Shown: positions 23,511 to 32,800 of the stretch, in pieces | How positions within the stretch are numbered: position 1 is the stretch's first letter | Layout: each line of letters opens with the position of its first letter | NCBI GenBank assembly: GCA_016706545.1 | Contig: JADJJK010000001.1 | Coordinates: 248,001 to 312,000 of the forward strand | Direction: 5' to 3' | Length of the DNA stretch: 64,000 nt | From: Myxococcales bacterium | GTDB taxonomy: Bacteria > Myxococcota_A > Polyangia > Haliangiales > Haliangiaceae | Program-made: the position numbers and the translations under genes | The notes under the pieces: generated by a model | What the model saw: the letters and a program-made list of their open reading frames with translations, nothing else | What the model was told of the DNA's origin: nothing | The model's database searches: none

Positions 23511-23570
23511 TCCGCGCGTCAGCGCGCGTCAGAGCTCGTCAGCGCTCGTCAGCGCGCGTCAGCGCTCGTT
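23511..23570. repeat. 10-bp tandem repeat at convergent gene ends
   Basis: Six decamers based on AGCGCGCGTC / AGCGCTCGTC, starting 9 bp after the PatB stop and running over the last codons and stop of the convergent macrodomain gene (23559-23561). Confidence 0.9.
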
Positions 23571-24113
23571 GACCGGCGCGGGTTGCGCGGCGAAGTACGC
23601 CTCGATCACCTCGCTCGTGACCGTGGTGGCGATCAGGTCGAACGTACACAGCGTGACCTGGCGCGGCAGCTCGTGCTGCGCCAGCTCCTGGGCGATCACC
23701 GCCACCGCGACCTCGGCGGCATAGCGCACCGGGAAGCGGTACACGCCGGTGGAGATGCCGGGGAAGGCGAGGGTCGCCAGGCCGTGCGCGCGCGCCAGCG
23801 CCAGGCTCTGCCGGTAACACGAGGCCAGCAGCTCGCGCTCCCCCGCGGCCCCGCCCTGCCACACCGGCCCCACTGTGTGGATCACGTGGCGCGCCGGCAG
23901 CCGGTAGCCGGCGGTGAGCTTGGCCTGCCCCACCTTGCAGCCTCTCAGCGTGCGGCACTCCTCCACGAGGTCGCGGCCCGCCGCGCGATGGATGGCGCCG
24001 TCCACCCCGCTGCCGCCGAGCAGCGACGTGTTGGCGGCGTTGACGATGGCGTCCACCTCCAGCTTGGTGATGTCTGCCTCGACGACCAGGATGCGCTCGC
24101 GCAGGGTAGCCAT
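23559..24113 (-). CDS. macrodomain protein, YmdB-like (O-acetyl-ADP-ribose deacetylase)
   Basis: Seen: 184 residues from ATG 24113. The frame is open upstream, but conserved sequence starts at MATLRERILVVEADIT. Macrodomain hallmarks: DAIVNAANTSLLGGSGVDGAIH (ADP-ribose diphosphate loop), HVIHTVGPVW and FPGISTGVYRFP. Known: YmdB-type macrodomains hydrolyse O-acetyl-ADP-ribose and can remove ADP-ribose from proteins in the cytosol. The last codons lie inside a 10-bp tandem repeat, so the C-terminus (PVNER) may vary. It is divergent from the hydrolase gene starting at 24228. Confidence 0.92.
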   Translation of the reverse strand: MATLRERILVVEADITKLEVDAIVNAANTSLLGGSGVDGAIHRAAGRDLVEECRTLRGCKVGQAKLTAGYRLPARHVIHTVGPVWQGGAAGERELLASCYRQSLALARAHGLATLAFPGISTGVYRFPVRYAAEVAVAVIAQELAQHELPRQVTLCTFDLIATTVTSEVIEAYFAAQPAPVNER

Positions 24114-24227
24114 GGTGTAACTCATACACCACCTGACCGCGCTCTGCCATGGGATCTGCGGCACCGCCGCGCCATGGACGAAGCGCGGCGGGTCGACGCC
24201 GCCCTCGGCTTGGGGTACCCACGAGAG

Positions 24228-25019
24228 ATGAGCCAGCTCTGGAGCGCGCTTTTTACCCAGTCCTTTGGCACGGGCCCCCTCATCACGTGGATCCATGGCC
24301 TTGGCGAATCAAGCCTGTGCTTCGCCGAGATCGCCCGGCACCGCAGGCTCTCGGGGTTTCGACATCAGCTCGTCGACCTGCCAGGCTACGGTCGCTCCCC
24401 CTGGCCCGCGGCGCCGTACAGCCTCGAGCAGGCGGCGCAGGAGCTCACGGCCTGGCTCGCCAGCGCCGGGGAGCCGAGCGTCCTCATCGGCCACTCCATG
24501 GGCGGCGTGCTCGGGCAGCTCGTGGCCGAGCGCACGTCGCTCACCGCGCTCATCAACGTCGACGGCAACCTGTCGTCGGGAGACTGCACGTTCTCCAGCC
24601 GCGCCGCGGCGCTGAGCATGGACGACTTCGTGCGCCACGGCTTTGACGCCCTGCGCGACTGGGTGTATCGCGGCGGCGTGGACAAGCTGCCGCTGCGCGG
24701 CTACTACGCCAGCATGCGGCTGGCCGATCCGCGGGTGTTTCACCGCCACAGCCAGGACCTCCTCGCGTACGCGCAGCCGGCGGACTTCGCGGCGCGCGCC
24801 GCCGCGCTCTCCATCCCGGCGCTGTATCTCGCCGGCGTGCCGGACGGCGCCTGCGCCCAGAGCCGGCAGCTCCTCGACGACGCCGGCGCCAGGTGGCGCG
24901 GCCTGTCGCCGGCGGGGCACTGGCCCTTTCTCGATGTGCCGGACGCCTTCGCTGCGGCGGTGGCAGAGTTCTTGGCGCCCATCGCGGCGGCCGAGGTAGC
25001 GCCGGTCCTGGCGCGCTGA
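24228..25019 (+). CDS. alpha/beta hydrolase
   Basis: Seen: 263 residues from ATG 24228; an in-frame ATG at 24174 is an alternative. Oxyanion region WIHGLGES, nucleophile elbow GHSMGG (Ser about 88), a PDGA loop late in the fold, and catalytic His in AGHWPFLDVP. The cap region is helical. Known: this fold covers esterases, haloalkane dehalogenases and C-C hydrolases acting in the cytosol. No signal peptide is visible. The substrate is unknown. It is convergent with the NTF2-like lipoprotein, the stops being separated by 1 bp. Confidence 0.85.
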   Translation: MSQLWSALFTQSFGTGPLITWIHGLGESSLCFAEIARHRRLSGFRHQLVDLPGYGRSPWPAAPYSLEQAAQELTAWLASAGEPSVLIGHSMGGVLGQLVAERTSLTALINVDGNLSSGDCTFSSRAAALSMDDFVRHGFDALRDWVYRGGVDKLPLRGYYASMRLADPRVFHRHSQDLLAYAQPADFAARAAALSIPALYLAGVPDGACAQSRQLLDDAGARWRGLSPAGHWPFLDVPDAFAAAVAEFLAPIAAAEVAPVLAR

Positions 25020-25020
25020 C

Positions 25021-25521
25021 TCAGGGCGCCGAGGCCACAGGATCAGCCGACGTATGATCGTGGATGATGCGCCAACCCTCGGCGCGCCGCTCCAGCACCA
25101 CCGAGAACACGCCGCCGGCGGGACCGCTGGCGAGCTGCAGGTCCCAGCGCCCCAGCACCACCGCGCCGCTCGCCCCCACCGGGTCCACCCGCTGCAAGGT
25201 GAACGTCAAGCTGCCCATGCTCGAACGATCGCTGCCGTACTTCTTGCGATAAGACGCCAGCGTCTCGTCGAAGCCGGTGCGCACCTTGCTTCCGGAAGTG
25301 AACACCAGGGCGTCCGAGCGCGCGTAGCCTTGCATGTACCCTTCCAGATCGCCCCGGTTCCAGGCCGCGGCCTGGGCGGTCAGCACCGCCTCGACCGCGG
25401 CGCGATCTTGCACAGACAACGCGGACGACAACGGCGCCGCGCACCGCAGCGCCGGCCCAGGGGTCGTCGCGCGACCACAAGCGCTCGCCAACAAGGCCAG
25501 AAACAAGCTCGCAGCTCTCAT
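25021..25521 (-). CDS. NTF2-like (SnoaL/DUF4440-type) lipoprotein
   Basis: Seen: 166 residues from ATG 25521. Short lipoprotein signal with lipobox LLASAC at about residues 10-15. The mature domain is NTF2-like: long first helix DRAAVEAVLTAQAAAWNRGDLEGYMQGYA, DALVFTSG, TGFDETLASYRKKY and the closing strand pair WRIIHDHTS. Known: DUF4440/SnoaL-like domains bind small molecules in a cone-shaped pocket and range from isomerases to non-catalytic binders. Function here is unknown; location is probably periplasmic and membrane-anchored. Divergent from the mannosyltransferase gene. Confidence 0.85.
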   Translation of the reverse strand: MRAASLFLALLASACGRATTPGPALRCAAPLSSALSVQDRAAVEAVLTAQAAAWNRGDLEGYMQGYARSDALVFTSGSKVRTGFDETLASYRKKYGSDRSSMGSLTFTLQRVDPVGASGAVVLGRWDLQLASGPAGGVFSVVLERRAEGWRIIHDHTSADPVASAP

Positions 25522-25637
25522 CGGCCGACGCTACCGGGTCCGCCCCGGCCAGGCAACCGCCACCAGCCCGAGCCTCCCTCGAGAGCGCGCCGCCGGGCCC
25601 TGTTTCGCCAGGTGGCAGAGAGTATAGTGGCGAGACT

Positions 25638-26396
25638 TTGCAGCGCGCACTCATCGTGGTTCCCACGTACAACGAGCGGGACAACGTCGCGGAGATCGCC
25701 GCGCGCCTGCTCGAGGTCGCGCCAGCGCTGGCGCAAGCTGGCGCGCCCGGCGCCAGCCCCCCGCCCGCGGCCTCGGCCGCTGTGGAGCTGCTGTTTGTGG
25801 ACGACAACTCGCCAGACGGCACGGGCGCGGAGCTCGACCGCCTGGCCGCCGCGGATCCGCGCATCCACGTCCTGCATCGCGCGGGCAAGCTGGGCCTTGG
25901 CACCGCCTACGTCGAGGGGTTCTCCTGGGGCCTGGCCCAGGGCTACGAGCTGCTGGTGCAGATGGACGCGGACGGCAGCCACGATCCGAAGTACCTGCCG
26001 CAGCTCTTCGCCGCGCTGGCCGAAGGCGCCGACGTGGTGGTGGGCTCGCGCTACGTCCCCGGCGGCGGCACGGAGAACTGGGGCCTGGGTCGCCGCCTGC
26101 TATCGCGCGGCGGCAGCCTCTATGCGCGCACCGTGCTCGGCGTGGCGGTGCGCGACATGACCGCCGGCTTTTTGGGCTGGCGTCGGAGCGCGCTCCTGGC
26201 CATCGATCTGCCGTCGATCAGCTCCAACGGGTACAGCTTCCAGATCGAGACCAAGCACCGCGCGCTGCGCCACCGGCTGCGCCTGGTCGAGATCCCCATC
26301 GTGTTCACCGATCGACGAGTGGGCCAGTCCAAGATGTCGCGCGCCATCGTCGTGGAGGCGCTGGCCAAGGTCTGGCTCCTGCGGCTGCGCGGCTGA
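25638..26396 (+). CDS. polyprenol-phosphate mannosyltransferase (GT2, DPM1-like)
   Basis: Seen: 252 residues with a TTG start at 25638, chosen because LIVVPTYNERDN is the conserved GT2 beginning and no ATG precedes it. GT2 signatures: VDDNSPDGT, QMDADGSHDP (DxD-type metal site), VVGSRYVPGG, and the DPM1-typical GYSFQIE and IPIVFTDRRVGQSKMS. No C-terminal membrane domain is present, as in soluble DPM1-type enzymes. Known: these transfer mannose from GDP-mannose to polyprenyl phosphate at the cytoplasmic membrane for extracytoplasmic glycosylation. A Pro/Ala insertion at about residues 35-45 is unusual. Confidence 0.9.
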   Translation: MQRALIVVPTYNERDNVAEIAARLLEVAPALAQAGAPGASPPPAASAAVELLFVDDNSPDGTGAELDRLAAADPRIHVLHRAGKLGLGTAYVEGFSWGLAQGYELLVQMDADGSHDPKYLPQLFAALAEGADVVVGSRYVPGGGTENWGLGRRLLSRGGSLYARTVLGVAVRDMTAGFLGWRRSALLAIDLPSISSNGYSFQIETKHRALRHRLRLVEIPIVFTDRRVGQSKMSRAIVVEALAKVWLLRLRG

Positions 26397-26436
26397 TCAT
26401 GGCCGCGCCGGCCAGGCGCGCCGGCACAGGCCGCGC

Positions 26437-27770
26437 TCACTTGAGCAGGCGGTCGAGCGGCGCCGCGTCTGCCGGCGCGAGCTGGCCGACGCTCTGCAAG
26501 TGATGCAGGAGCAGCGCGCGGTTGTCGGCCACCGAGAGGTTCTGCAGCTCGAGCGCGCCGATGCGGTCCTCGGGCGTGAACGCCGGCTCCTCGACCCGCT
26601 CCATCGACAGCTTGTCCGGCGCGTACGCCATGTACGTGGCCTGGGTGTCGAGCAGCGAGTAGTCGTCGCCGCGGCGCAGCTCCACCGTCACCTGGCCGGT
26701 GACCGACGGCGCCACCCAGCGCACCAGCGCGTCCTTGAGCATGGGGGCCTCCGGGTCGTACCACTTGCCCTCGTAGAGCAGGCGGCCCAGGCGGCGGCCC
26801 CACGTGGCGTAGGCGTCCAGCGTGTTCTCGTTGTGGATCGCGGCCAGCAAGCGCTCGTACGCGATGTGCAAGAGCGCCATGCCCGGCGCCTCGTAGACGC
26901 CGCGGCTCTTGGCGTCGATCACGCGGTTCTCGATCTGATCGCTCATGCCGAGGCCGTGGCGCCCGCCGATGCGGTTGGCCTCGAGCACGAGCGCAGCGGC
27001 GAGCCGAAGCGCTGGCCGCTGAGGCCGACCGGCCAGCCCGCCTCGAACCCGACGGTGACCTCCTCCGGCGCGATGGCGACGTCCGGCGCCAGAACGGCAC
27101 GCCCATGATCGGGTTGACGATCCGCATGCCGGTGTCGAGCCGCTCGAGGTCCTTGGCCTCGTGGGTCGCGCCCAGCAGGTTGGCGTCGGTCGAGTAGGCC
27201 TTCTCGACGCCCATCTTGTACGGCTTGCCGAGCTGCACCAGGTACTCGGCCATCTCGGTGCGGCCGCCGAAGGCGGTCACGAACTTGTTGTCGAGCCACG
27301 GCTTGTAGATCTTCAGCTCCGGGTTGACCAGGATGCCGTAGCGGTAGAAGCGCTGGATGTCGTTGCCCTTGTGCGTCGAGCCGTCGCCGAAGACGTGGAC
27401 GCCGTCCTCCCGCATGGCGCGCACGATGGCGGTGGTGGTGACGGCGCGGCCCAGCGGCGTGGTGTTGAAGTACTTCTTGCCGGCGGAGGCCAGGTGGAAG
27501 GCGCCGCACTGGATGGCGATGAGCCCCTCGCGGACCATGGCCTCGCGGCAGTCGAGCAGCCGGGCCTTCACGGCGCCGTGGGTCAGCGCGATGGGCGGGA
27601 TGTCGGCCGGGTTGGCCTCGTCCGGCTGGGCCAGGTCGGCGGTGTAGCAGTGGACCGCCATGCCCTGCTCGGACATCCAGGCCACGGCGCAGCGGGTGTC
27701 GAGCCCACCGGAGAAGGCGATGCCCAAGCTTGGTTCCGGTGGGCGGCAAGGAGCGATAGATGCGGCTCAT
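26437..27770 (-). pseudogene. argG: argininosuccinate synthase, interrupted by three frameshifts
   Basis: Seen: pieces in three frames reassemble a full-length long-form (E. coli-type) ArgG. From ATG 27770 the start reads MSRIYRSLPPTGTK; near 27728 the frame shifts to GIAFSGGLDT (ATP pyrophosphatase loop) and continues through FNTTPLGRAVT, STHKGNDI and KAYSTDANLLGATHEAK; near 27095 it shifts to DVAIAPEEVTVGFEAGWPVG; near 26995 it shifts again to LEANRIGGRHGLGMSDQIENR and runs to the stop at 26437. Known: ArgG joins citrulline and aspartate with ATP in arginine synthesis. Every segment is intact and strongly conserved. Inferred: three single-base indels, more likely assembly errors than a decayed gene. 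Confidence 0.9.
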
Positions 27771-27875
27771 GGTGGGCCATCGATATCACGCTCCCGGAAC
27801 GCCAGCCATCCTGTCTGGGGGCTCGATCACCCGGGCGCGGCGACGTGCCGCTCGCCCCCGGCGCGCCTCGGGCGC

Positions 27876-27906
27876 AAAAAAAGCAGCAAGGTCGCCCTCG
27901 CTGCTT
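27876..27906 (-). terminator. Rho-independent terminator of the lipase-FadL operon
   Basis: On the minus strand AAGCAGC and GCTGCTT arms enclose a loop of about 12 bases and are followed by seven T (plus-strand A tract 27876-27882). It begins 36 bp after the fadL-like stop codon. Confidence 0.85.
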
Positions 27907-27941
27907 GCCCGGTGCCCGCGCGCAGGCGCGGAGCCTAGGAC

Positions 27942-29165
27942 CTATTCACCAAACTGGCCGCTGAACGAAATGCTGCCGACATGCACTTCGACGCCATACT
28001 GGCCCTTGTAGTTGGGCATGTTGGGCTCGTCGCTCGTGTCCTTGGTGGACGGGATGACCCAGAGGAAGCCGAGGTCCACGCCGTAGTTGCCGAACTTGTA
28101 GCCCATGCCCACGGTCACGTCGTGACGGTTGGCGTCGGGCAAGGCGGCGGTGAGCGTGGTCGAAGGGATCGGCGTCGGATCGTACATGTAGCCAGCGCGC
28201 AGCGAGAGCTTCTCGGTGGCGGTGTACTCGGCGCCAAGGCGCACGGTCACGCGGTCCTCGTAGTCACGAGGCGACACGGTGACCGAGTCGTTGGGCAGCG
28301 TGATCTCGAGCTTGTCCACGGCGGACCAGGCCATCCACATCGCGTTGGCCTCGACCTCGATGTCCTTGCGCGGCCGGACGGCCATGCCCACGCCGATCGA
28401 CTGCGGCAGCGTGATGGAGGTCTTGATCGCGCCGTCCCGCGGGAGCTGCGGGCGGTACGGGGCCGGGGCGTCGAAGTCGCCGTCGCCCTCGAAGTCGAGC
28501 TTGATCTTGCTGCGCCAGATCGCGCCGAACGACAGCCGCGGCGCGGCCTTGGGCACGTACGTCACGCCCACGCGACCGCCGATGCCAAAGGCGTTGCCGC
28601 CCAGCTTGGCGCTGCCGACCGCGTCGCCGAAGAAGATGTCCTGCTGCAACTGGACGGTGGCAGGCACGAGGTCCACGCCGACGCCCAGGCGCAGGCCCGG
28701 GATCTGCTTGTCCAGGTCCACGCCGATGGCCGGGGTGATGAAGTACGTGCGCAGCGCCTGCTCACGGACCTCGTCCAGCGACGGGCTGTCGTCGCCCCAC
28801 ACCAGGCGCGAGCCAAACGGCGTGTGAAAGCCCAGGCCCACCACCACGTTGTCGAGCAGGCGGTGGGTGAAGTAGATGCCCGGGGTGATGGCCGGCGGAG
28901 ACTCGGTCTCCGTGGTCCTGCCGTCGCGGGCGTCCTTGAAGGATCCGACGGCCCGGATCACGGTGCCGCCGACGTAGAAGGTGGTGCCGCGCGTCCCGGC
29001 GATACCGGCCACGTTGTAGCAGATGGAGGAGCCATCGCTGGTGGTGGCGATCGTCGCGTCACCGCGGCCAGTGGCCTTGGCGCTGAAGTCATTCAGGACG
29101 AAGGCGTTGCCGCTGGCGACACTGGCGCCGGCGCACAGAAAAAAGGCGGTGGTTAGTACGCGCAT
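27942..29165 (-). CDS. FadL/OmpP1-family outer-membrane transport protein
   Basis: Seen: 407 residues from ATG 29165 with a cleavable signal (TTAFFLCAGASVASG). The mature N-terminus NAFVLNDFSAKATGRGDA matches the conserved NPA/S-type start of FadL, with ICYNVAGIAG next. Then come alternating amphipathic strands (VGLGFHTPFGSRLVW, YMYDPTPIP, DVTVGMGYKFG) expected of a 14-stranded barrel. Known: FadL channels move long-chain fatty acids or other hydrophobic compounds across the outer membrane. It starts 4 bp after the lipase gene and ends before a strong terminator, so the two form an operon coupling lipid release with uptake. Confidence 0.92.
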   Translation of the reverse strand: MRVLTTAFFLCAGASVASGNAFVLNDFSAKATGRGDATIATTSDGSSICYNVAGIAGTRGTTFYVGGTVIRAVGSFKDARDGRTTETESPPAITPGIYFTHRLLDNVVVGLGFHTPFGSRLVWGDDSPSLDEVREQALRTYFITPAIGVDLDKQIPGLRLGVGVDLVPATVQLQQDIFFGDAVGSAKLGGNAFGIGGRVGVTYVPKAAPRLSFGAIWRSKIKLDFEGDGDFDAPAPYRPQLPRDGAIKTSITLPQSIGVGMAVRPRKDIEVEANAMWMAWSAVDKLEITLPNDSVTVSPRDYEDRVTVRLGAEYTATEKLSLRAGYMYDPTPIPSTTLTAALPDANRHDVTVGMGYKFGNYGVDLGFLWVIPSTKDTSDEPNMPNYKGQYGVEVHVGSISFSGQFGE

Positions 29166-29169
29166 GGTT

Positions 29170-31362
29170 TTAGTTGTTCACGTTGGCGTTGAGGTAGGTG
29201 AGGGCATCGGTCTGCATGCGGGCGGTGCCCAGCCGTCCATCGATTCCGGTGTTGGCCGGGCCCAGGAGCGAGCCGTGCGCGAAGGTGTTGGCCGGGTCGG
29301 CGCCGGACACCGGCAGCGCGTTGTACTGCACCCACTTGTTGGAGAGCGGGTTAGTGGTGATGGTCGCCGAGGCGGTGGTGGTGGTCGCCGTCCAGCGGTC
29401 CGCCAGGGTCGGCATGGTGAAGCCGGTGAGGCCGCCGAGCTGATCGGTGGCGATGTTCGGCACCACGGTGTCGCCGTTGACCTTCTGGATGAGGAAGCGG
29501 CGCGGCGGCGCCGCCAGGCGGCTGGCGAAGTTGGCGTTGTCCGACGAGTCCAGGATCCAGCGCGCGATGTTGGCGAAGGACTGGTACCCCGGCTGCGCCC
29601 GCCAGGCCGGCGTGGTGCAAGCGCCCATGGTGTAGGTGGGCGGGTTCGACTTGGCGCCCATGACGATGCCGGCGTCGATCAGGCCGTCCACCAGGCTGCA
29701 GCGGATGGGCAGCGTGTCCGTGTTCTCGAGGATGTCCACCAGGCCCGCGCCCGGGACGTTGAGCACAGCGGCCTTGATGTCGCTGGCGGTCGCCACCAGC
29801 ACCGCGCCGACGATGCCGCCCAGCGAGATGCCGATGTAGCCGATCTTGGCCGGGTTGACCTGGAGCCCGCCGCAAGCGGTGGGAGAGGTGCAGAGCTTGA
29901 GCGACTGGATGACCGTCTGCATGTCCAGCACCGTCTGCCGGATGTTGTCGCGGGTGGCCGCCAGGTTCGTGGAAAGAAACGGCGCGTAGCACTGCGGCGT
30001 GCGGTACGTGCTGGGCGTCGCGCAGCCAGCGGCCGCGGCGTTGTTGATCTGCACGGCGCGCTGGCCGTGCGCCACGAAGTCGATGGCCACCGTCGCGAAG
30101 CCCGCCCGCGCGAGCTGCGGCGCGAGGAGGTAGGCATAGAGGCGGTTGCCACCCAGGCCGTGACCGAACACCGCGGTGGGCCAGCCACCGGCCGGCATCG
30201 CGCCATCAGGGATGGTGATGCGTAGCTGCAGCGAGCCATCGCCGAGCTTGATCGGCGCCACCGGGCTCGACCACGGGCCTGGCACCGGCGGGGCTGCGCC
30301 CCCGAGCGGGTTGGCGCTGGGAGACTGATAGATCGGCGCGGTGACCACGCCGTTGTGGACGGCGCCGATGCTGGCGCAGCCGATCCCGGCGGGCGGCGCG
30401 GCGCACACCCCGGCGGGCGCGTTGAAGGTGGCCGGATCTTCGAGGACGCCGGCGATGTGCGTCACCGCGTCCGCCGAGTTGCTGGCGATGATGGTCACGC
30501 CGCTGATCGCCGCCTTGGGCAGGTTGGCCGCGGGCGTCCCGGCCACCGCAGGATCGAGCGGCGCGGTGGTGGTCTGGGTCGTGAACTCCCACGCCAGCGA
30601 GATGTCGCTGCGCGCCTTGCCAGTGGCCGCCTCGGCAAAGCCCATGGCCTGCGCGTGCGCCTTCCACAGCAGATCGAGACCAAGGAGCGTGGCCTTGTCC
30701 TCCGGCTTGGCCGGGCTCAGCGGCGTGCGCTCGGAGATGATCTCGCCGTTCTCCACCGTGACCGGGTTCGCCTTCTGGCGAACCAGACCCCAGGTCGACG
30801 AGGCGCCGAACTCAGTGCCCGAGGCGGTCTTGACGCCCTTGAGCACCGCCACCACGTACGTGCTGCGCGCGCTCAGCGGCACGCGCGGGACGATGGTGAG
30901 CGAGTCAACCTCGCTGTTGCTGGCGCAGTCCGCGCTAAAGCGCGTGGTCTTGCCGGGGATGAAGACGAGCGGGATCTTGGTCGCCGCCGCCGGATCCACC
31001 GGCACCGCGCCGGTCGCGCGGCGATACATCACGATGTTGTCGGTGAGGCTGGTCATGTCGACCGCCTCGGTCAACGTGATGCGCATCGCGCTCTTGAAGG
31101 TGCCAAACCCGTCGAGCTTGTTGAGCACGAGCTGGCGCAGCGCCGCGCCGGTCGCGGACTCACCACACTGTGCAGGGAGATTCACGGTGCCGGTCGCGCG
31201 ATCGATCAAGAGGTTGTTGGGAAATGGAATGATGGACTTCCCAGGATCGAACTCCACGAGCGGCCCGGTGGAAACCACCTCGCTCTTCTCGTTGGGGTCC
31301 AGGTCGACGCTCACGCAGCTCGCCGCTGCGATTGCGCCCGCAAGCGCCAAGGTATTCTTCAT
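29170..31362 (-). CDS. extracellular lipase lipoprotein, bacterial virulence-factor lipase type
   Basis: Seen: 730 residues from ATG 31362, with GGAG 11-14 bp upstream. Lipoprotein signal with lipobox AAASC. The N-terminal domain has the IPFPNNLLID motif characteristic of the Pla-1/cef lipase family. A beta-sandwich region with DMTSLTDNIV and VPRVPLSARSTYVV resembles an Ig-like spacer. An alpha/beta hydrolase domain follows with AVFGHGLGG (oxyanion region) and the nucleophile elbow GISLGG. Cys residues suggest disulfides. Known: such enzymes hydrolyse acylglycerols or phospholipids outside the cell. It is the first gene of the lipase-FadL operon and may serve lipid scavenging during predation. 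Confidence 0.88.
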   Translation of the reverse strand: MKNTLALAGAIAAASCVSVDLDPNEKSEVVSTGPLVEFDPGKSIIPFPNNLLIDRATGTVNLPAQCGESATGAALRQLVLNKLDGFGTFKSAMRITLTEAVDMTSLTDNIVMYRRATGAVPVDPAAATKIPLVFIPGKTTRFSADCASNSEVDSLTIVPRVPLSARSTYVVAVLKGVKTASGTEFGASSTWGLVRQKANPVTVENGEIISERTPLSPAKPEDKATLLGLDLLWKAHAQAMGFAEAATGKARSDISLAWEFTTQTTTAPLDPAVAGTPAANLPKAAISGVTIIASNSADAVTHIAGVLEDPATFNAPAGVCAAPPAGIGCASIGAVHNGVVTAPIYQSPSANPLGGAAPPVPGPWSSPVAPIKLGDGSLQLRITIPDGAMPAGGWPTAVFGHGLGGNRLYAYLLAPQLARAGFATVAIDFVAHGQRAVQINNAAAAGCATPSTYRTPQCYAPFLSTNLAATRDNIRQTVLDMQTVIQSLKLCTSPTACGGLQVNPAKIGYIGISLGGIVGAVLVATASDIKAAVLNVPGAGLVDILENTDTLPIRCSLVDGLIDAGIVMGAKSNPPTYTMGACTTPAWRAQPGYQSFANIARWILDSSDNANFASRLAAPPRRFLIQKVNGDTVVPNIATDQLGGLTGFTMPTLADRWTATTTTASATITTNPLSNKWVQYNALPVSGADPANTFAHGSLLGPANTGIDGRLGTARMQTDALTYLNANVNN

Positions 31363-31654
31363 AGGTTGTTGTCTCCGTGGTCCGCGGGGGCATGATACAG
31401 GAAGCTCACTCACTTGCGACAAGTCGAGCGCTTTCCTCGCAGTGTTCTCGCTCACCACTCCTCTCAGTGACGCACCACGTCGCAAATCGAGAGCGCCAAG
31501 TGCGAGCGCAAAGCGATGCTACCAAGCCGGCGACCGCGCGATCGCCAGACGACGATTCGCCCTCGTGGCGGCTCGCAGCGAGGTGCCTCATGCAGAAAAA
31601 TCCCAAGACACCACCTTTCGCCTGCCGGGCGGCGCTGCGAAGGTAGGCTTGTCG

Positions 31655-32800
31655 ATGCGGCAAGCGATCTGCCATGGCGTACGTCACGCCCCACGCCACG
31701 CTGCGCCCCGGCCCGAAGGGCTCGAGCGGCCCGAAGGGCTCAGGCGGCTCGTCGGACGCGGGCGGCTCGTCGGACGCGGTCAGGCGCGCGCGCTCGCCCT
31801 CTTGCCCTTGGCTGCGCTCCTGTCACCGGCCTGCTCTCTCGACTACGCGCAGCGCTGCACCGAGCTCGCGGTGACCGCCGGTAGCCGACACGAGTGCGAG
31901 GTCCCCGGGTGGCTCGACCGCGCGTTCTCGCTGGAGGTCCCGGCGGCCTGGGATGGCGGGTCGTCGCTGCCCGTGCTGTTCGTGTTTCACGGCGGCGGCG
32001 GCAACCGGCAGAGCGCCAACCGCGTCAGCTGCCCCGACGGCGACACCGCGGCCCCCGCGTGCCTCGCCGCGACCGCGCTGGCCCGCGGCTACGCGGTGGT
32101 GACCCCGGACGGCACCGGCGGCAGGCCGCTGCGCGACGTGCGGACCTGGAACGCGGGCGGCGGTCGCGCGCTCCAGTGCGTCAGCGGTCCGGCGTGCAAG
32201 TCCGGCGTCGATGACCTGCGCTACTTCGACGATCTGCTCGCGCAGGTCGCGGGCACGATCCCGGTGGACCCGCGCCGGGTGTACGCGACCGGCCTCTCCA
32301 ACGGCGGCGCCATCAGCCATCGCCTCGCCTGCCAGCGCCCGGAGCAGCTCGCCGCCATCGCGCCGGTCGGCGGCGCCAACGAGTGGGCCGACGACGGCGG
32401 CGCGTGTGATCTCGCCGGCAGCGCGGTCGCCGTGCGCCAGCTCCACGGCAGCGCCGATCCGTGCTGGCCCTACGACGGCGGGACGCAGACCTGCTTGCAA
32501 GATGATGGCCGGCCCAAGACGTCGGTCGCCACCACCATGGAAGGCTGGCGCGTCCGCAACCGCTGCAGCGAGGCCTTCACCGAGCGGGGCGCCCCGGTGC
32601 TCGTCGACGACGGCACCACGCTGGTCATCCGCACCTATACCGGCTGCGCGGCGACCACCGAGCTCTACACCTTGCAGGGCGGCGGGCACACCTGGCCCAG
32701 CGGCTGGGCGTACTTCGGGCAGGCGCGTGTCGGCAAGGTCAGCCATCAAACCAGCAACGCCGAGCTCCTGGACTTCTTCGATGCGCACGTCCGCCCGTAG
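31655..32800 (+). CDS. polyhydroxybutyrate depolymerase-like (LpqC) lipoprotein
   Basis: Seen: 381 residues from ATG 31655; no better-placed start exists before the hydrophobic stretch LALLPLAALLSPAC. The N-region is unusually long (about 45 residues) and built on 18-bp repeats. Catalytic features: FVFHGGGGN (oxyanion), GLSNGG (Ser nucleophile), HGSADPCWPYDG (Asp) and GGGHTWP (His). Paired cysteines suggest an extracytoplasmic fold. Known: the family cleaves poly(3-hydroxybutyrate) or feruloyl esters. It is divergent from the lipase gene with 292 bp between starts and overlaps the next gene by 20 bp. The substrate is inferred only from the family. Confidence 0.88.
   Translation: MRQAICHGVRHAPRHAAPRPEGLERPEGLRRLVGRGRLVGRGQARALALLPLAALLSPACSLDYAQRCTELAVTAGSRHECEVPGWLDRAFSLEVPAAWDGGSSLPVLFVFHGGGGNRQSANRVSCPDGDTAAPACLAATALARGYAVVTPDGTGGRPLRDVRTWNAGGGRALQCVSGPACKSGVDDLRYFDDLLAQVAGTIPVDPRRVYATGLSNGGAISHRLACQRPEQLAAIAPVGGANEWADDGGACDLAGSAVAVRQLHGSADPCWPYDGGTQTCLQDDGRPKTSVATTMEGWRVRNRCSEAFTERGAPVLVDDGTTLVIRTYTGCAATTELYTLQGGGHTWPSGWAYFGQARVGKVSHQTSNAELLDFFDAHVRP
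31711..31782. repeat. 18-bp tandem repeats in the depolymerase leader
   Basis: Two near-identical 18-mers beginning GCCCGAAGGGCTC (31711, 31729), followed by two 18-mers beginning GCTCGTCGGACGCGG (31747, 31765). The period of six codons keeps the frame, encoding RPEGL- and RLVGRG-type repeats in the signal-peptide n-region. Confidence 0.85.
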
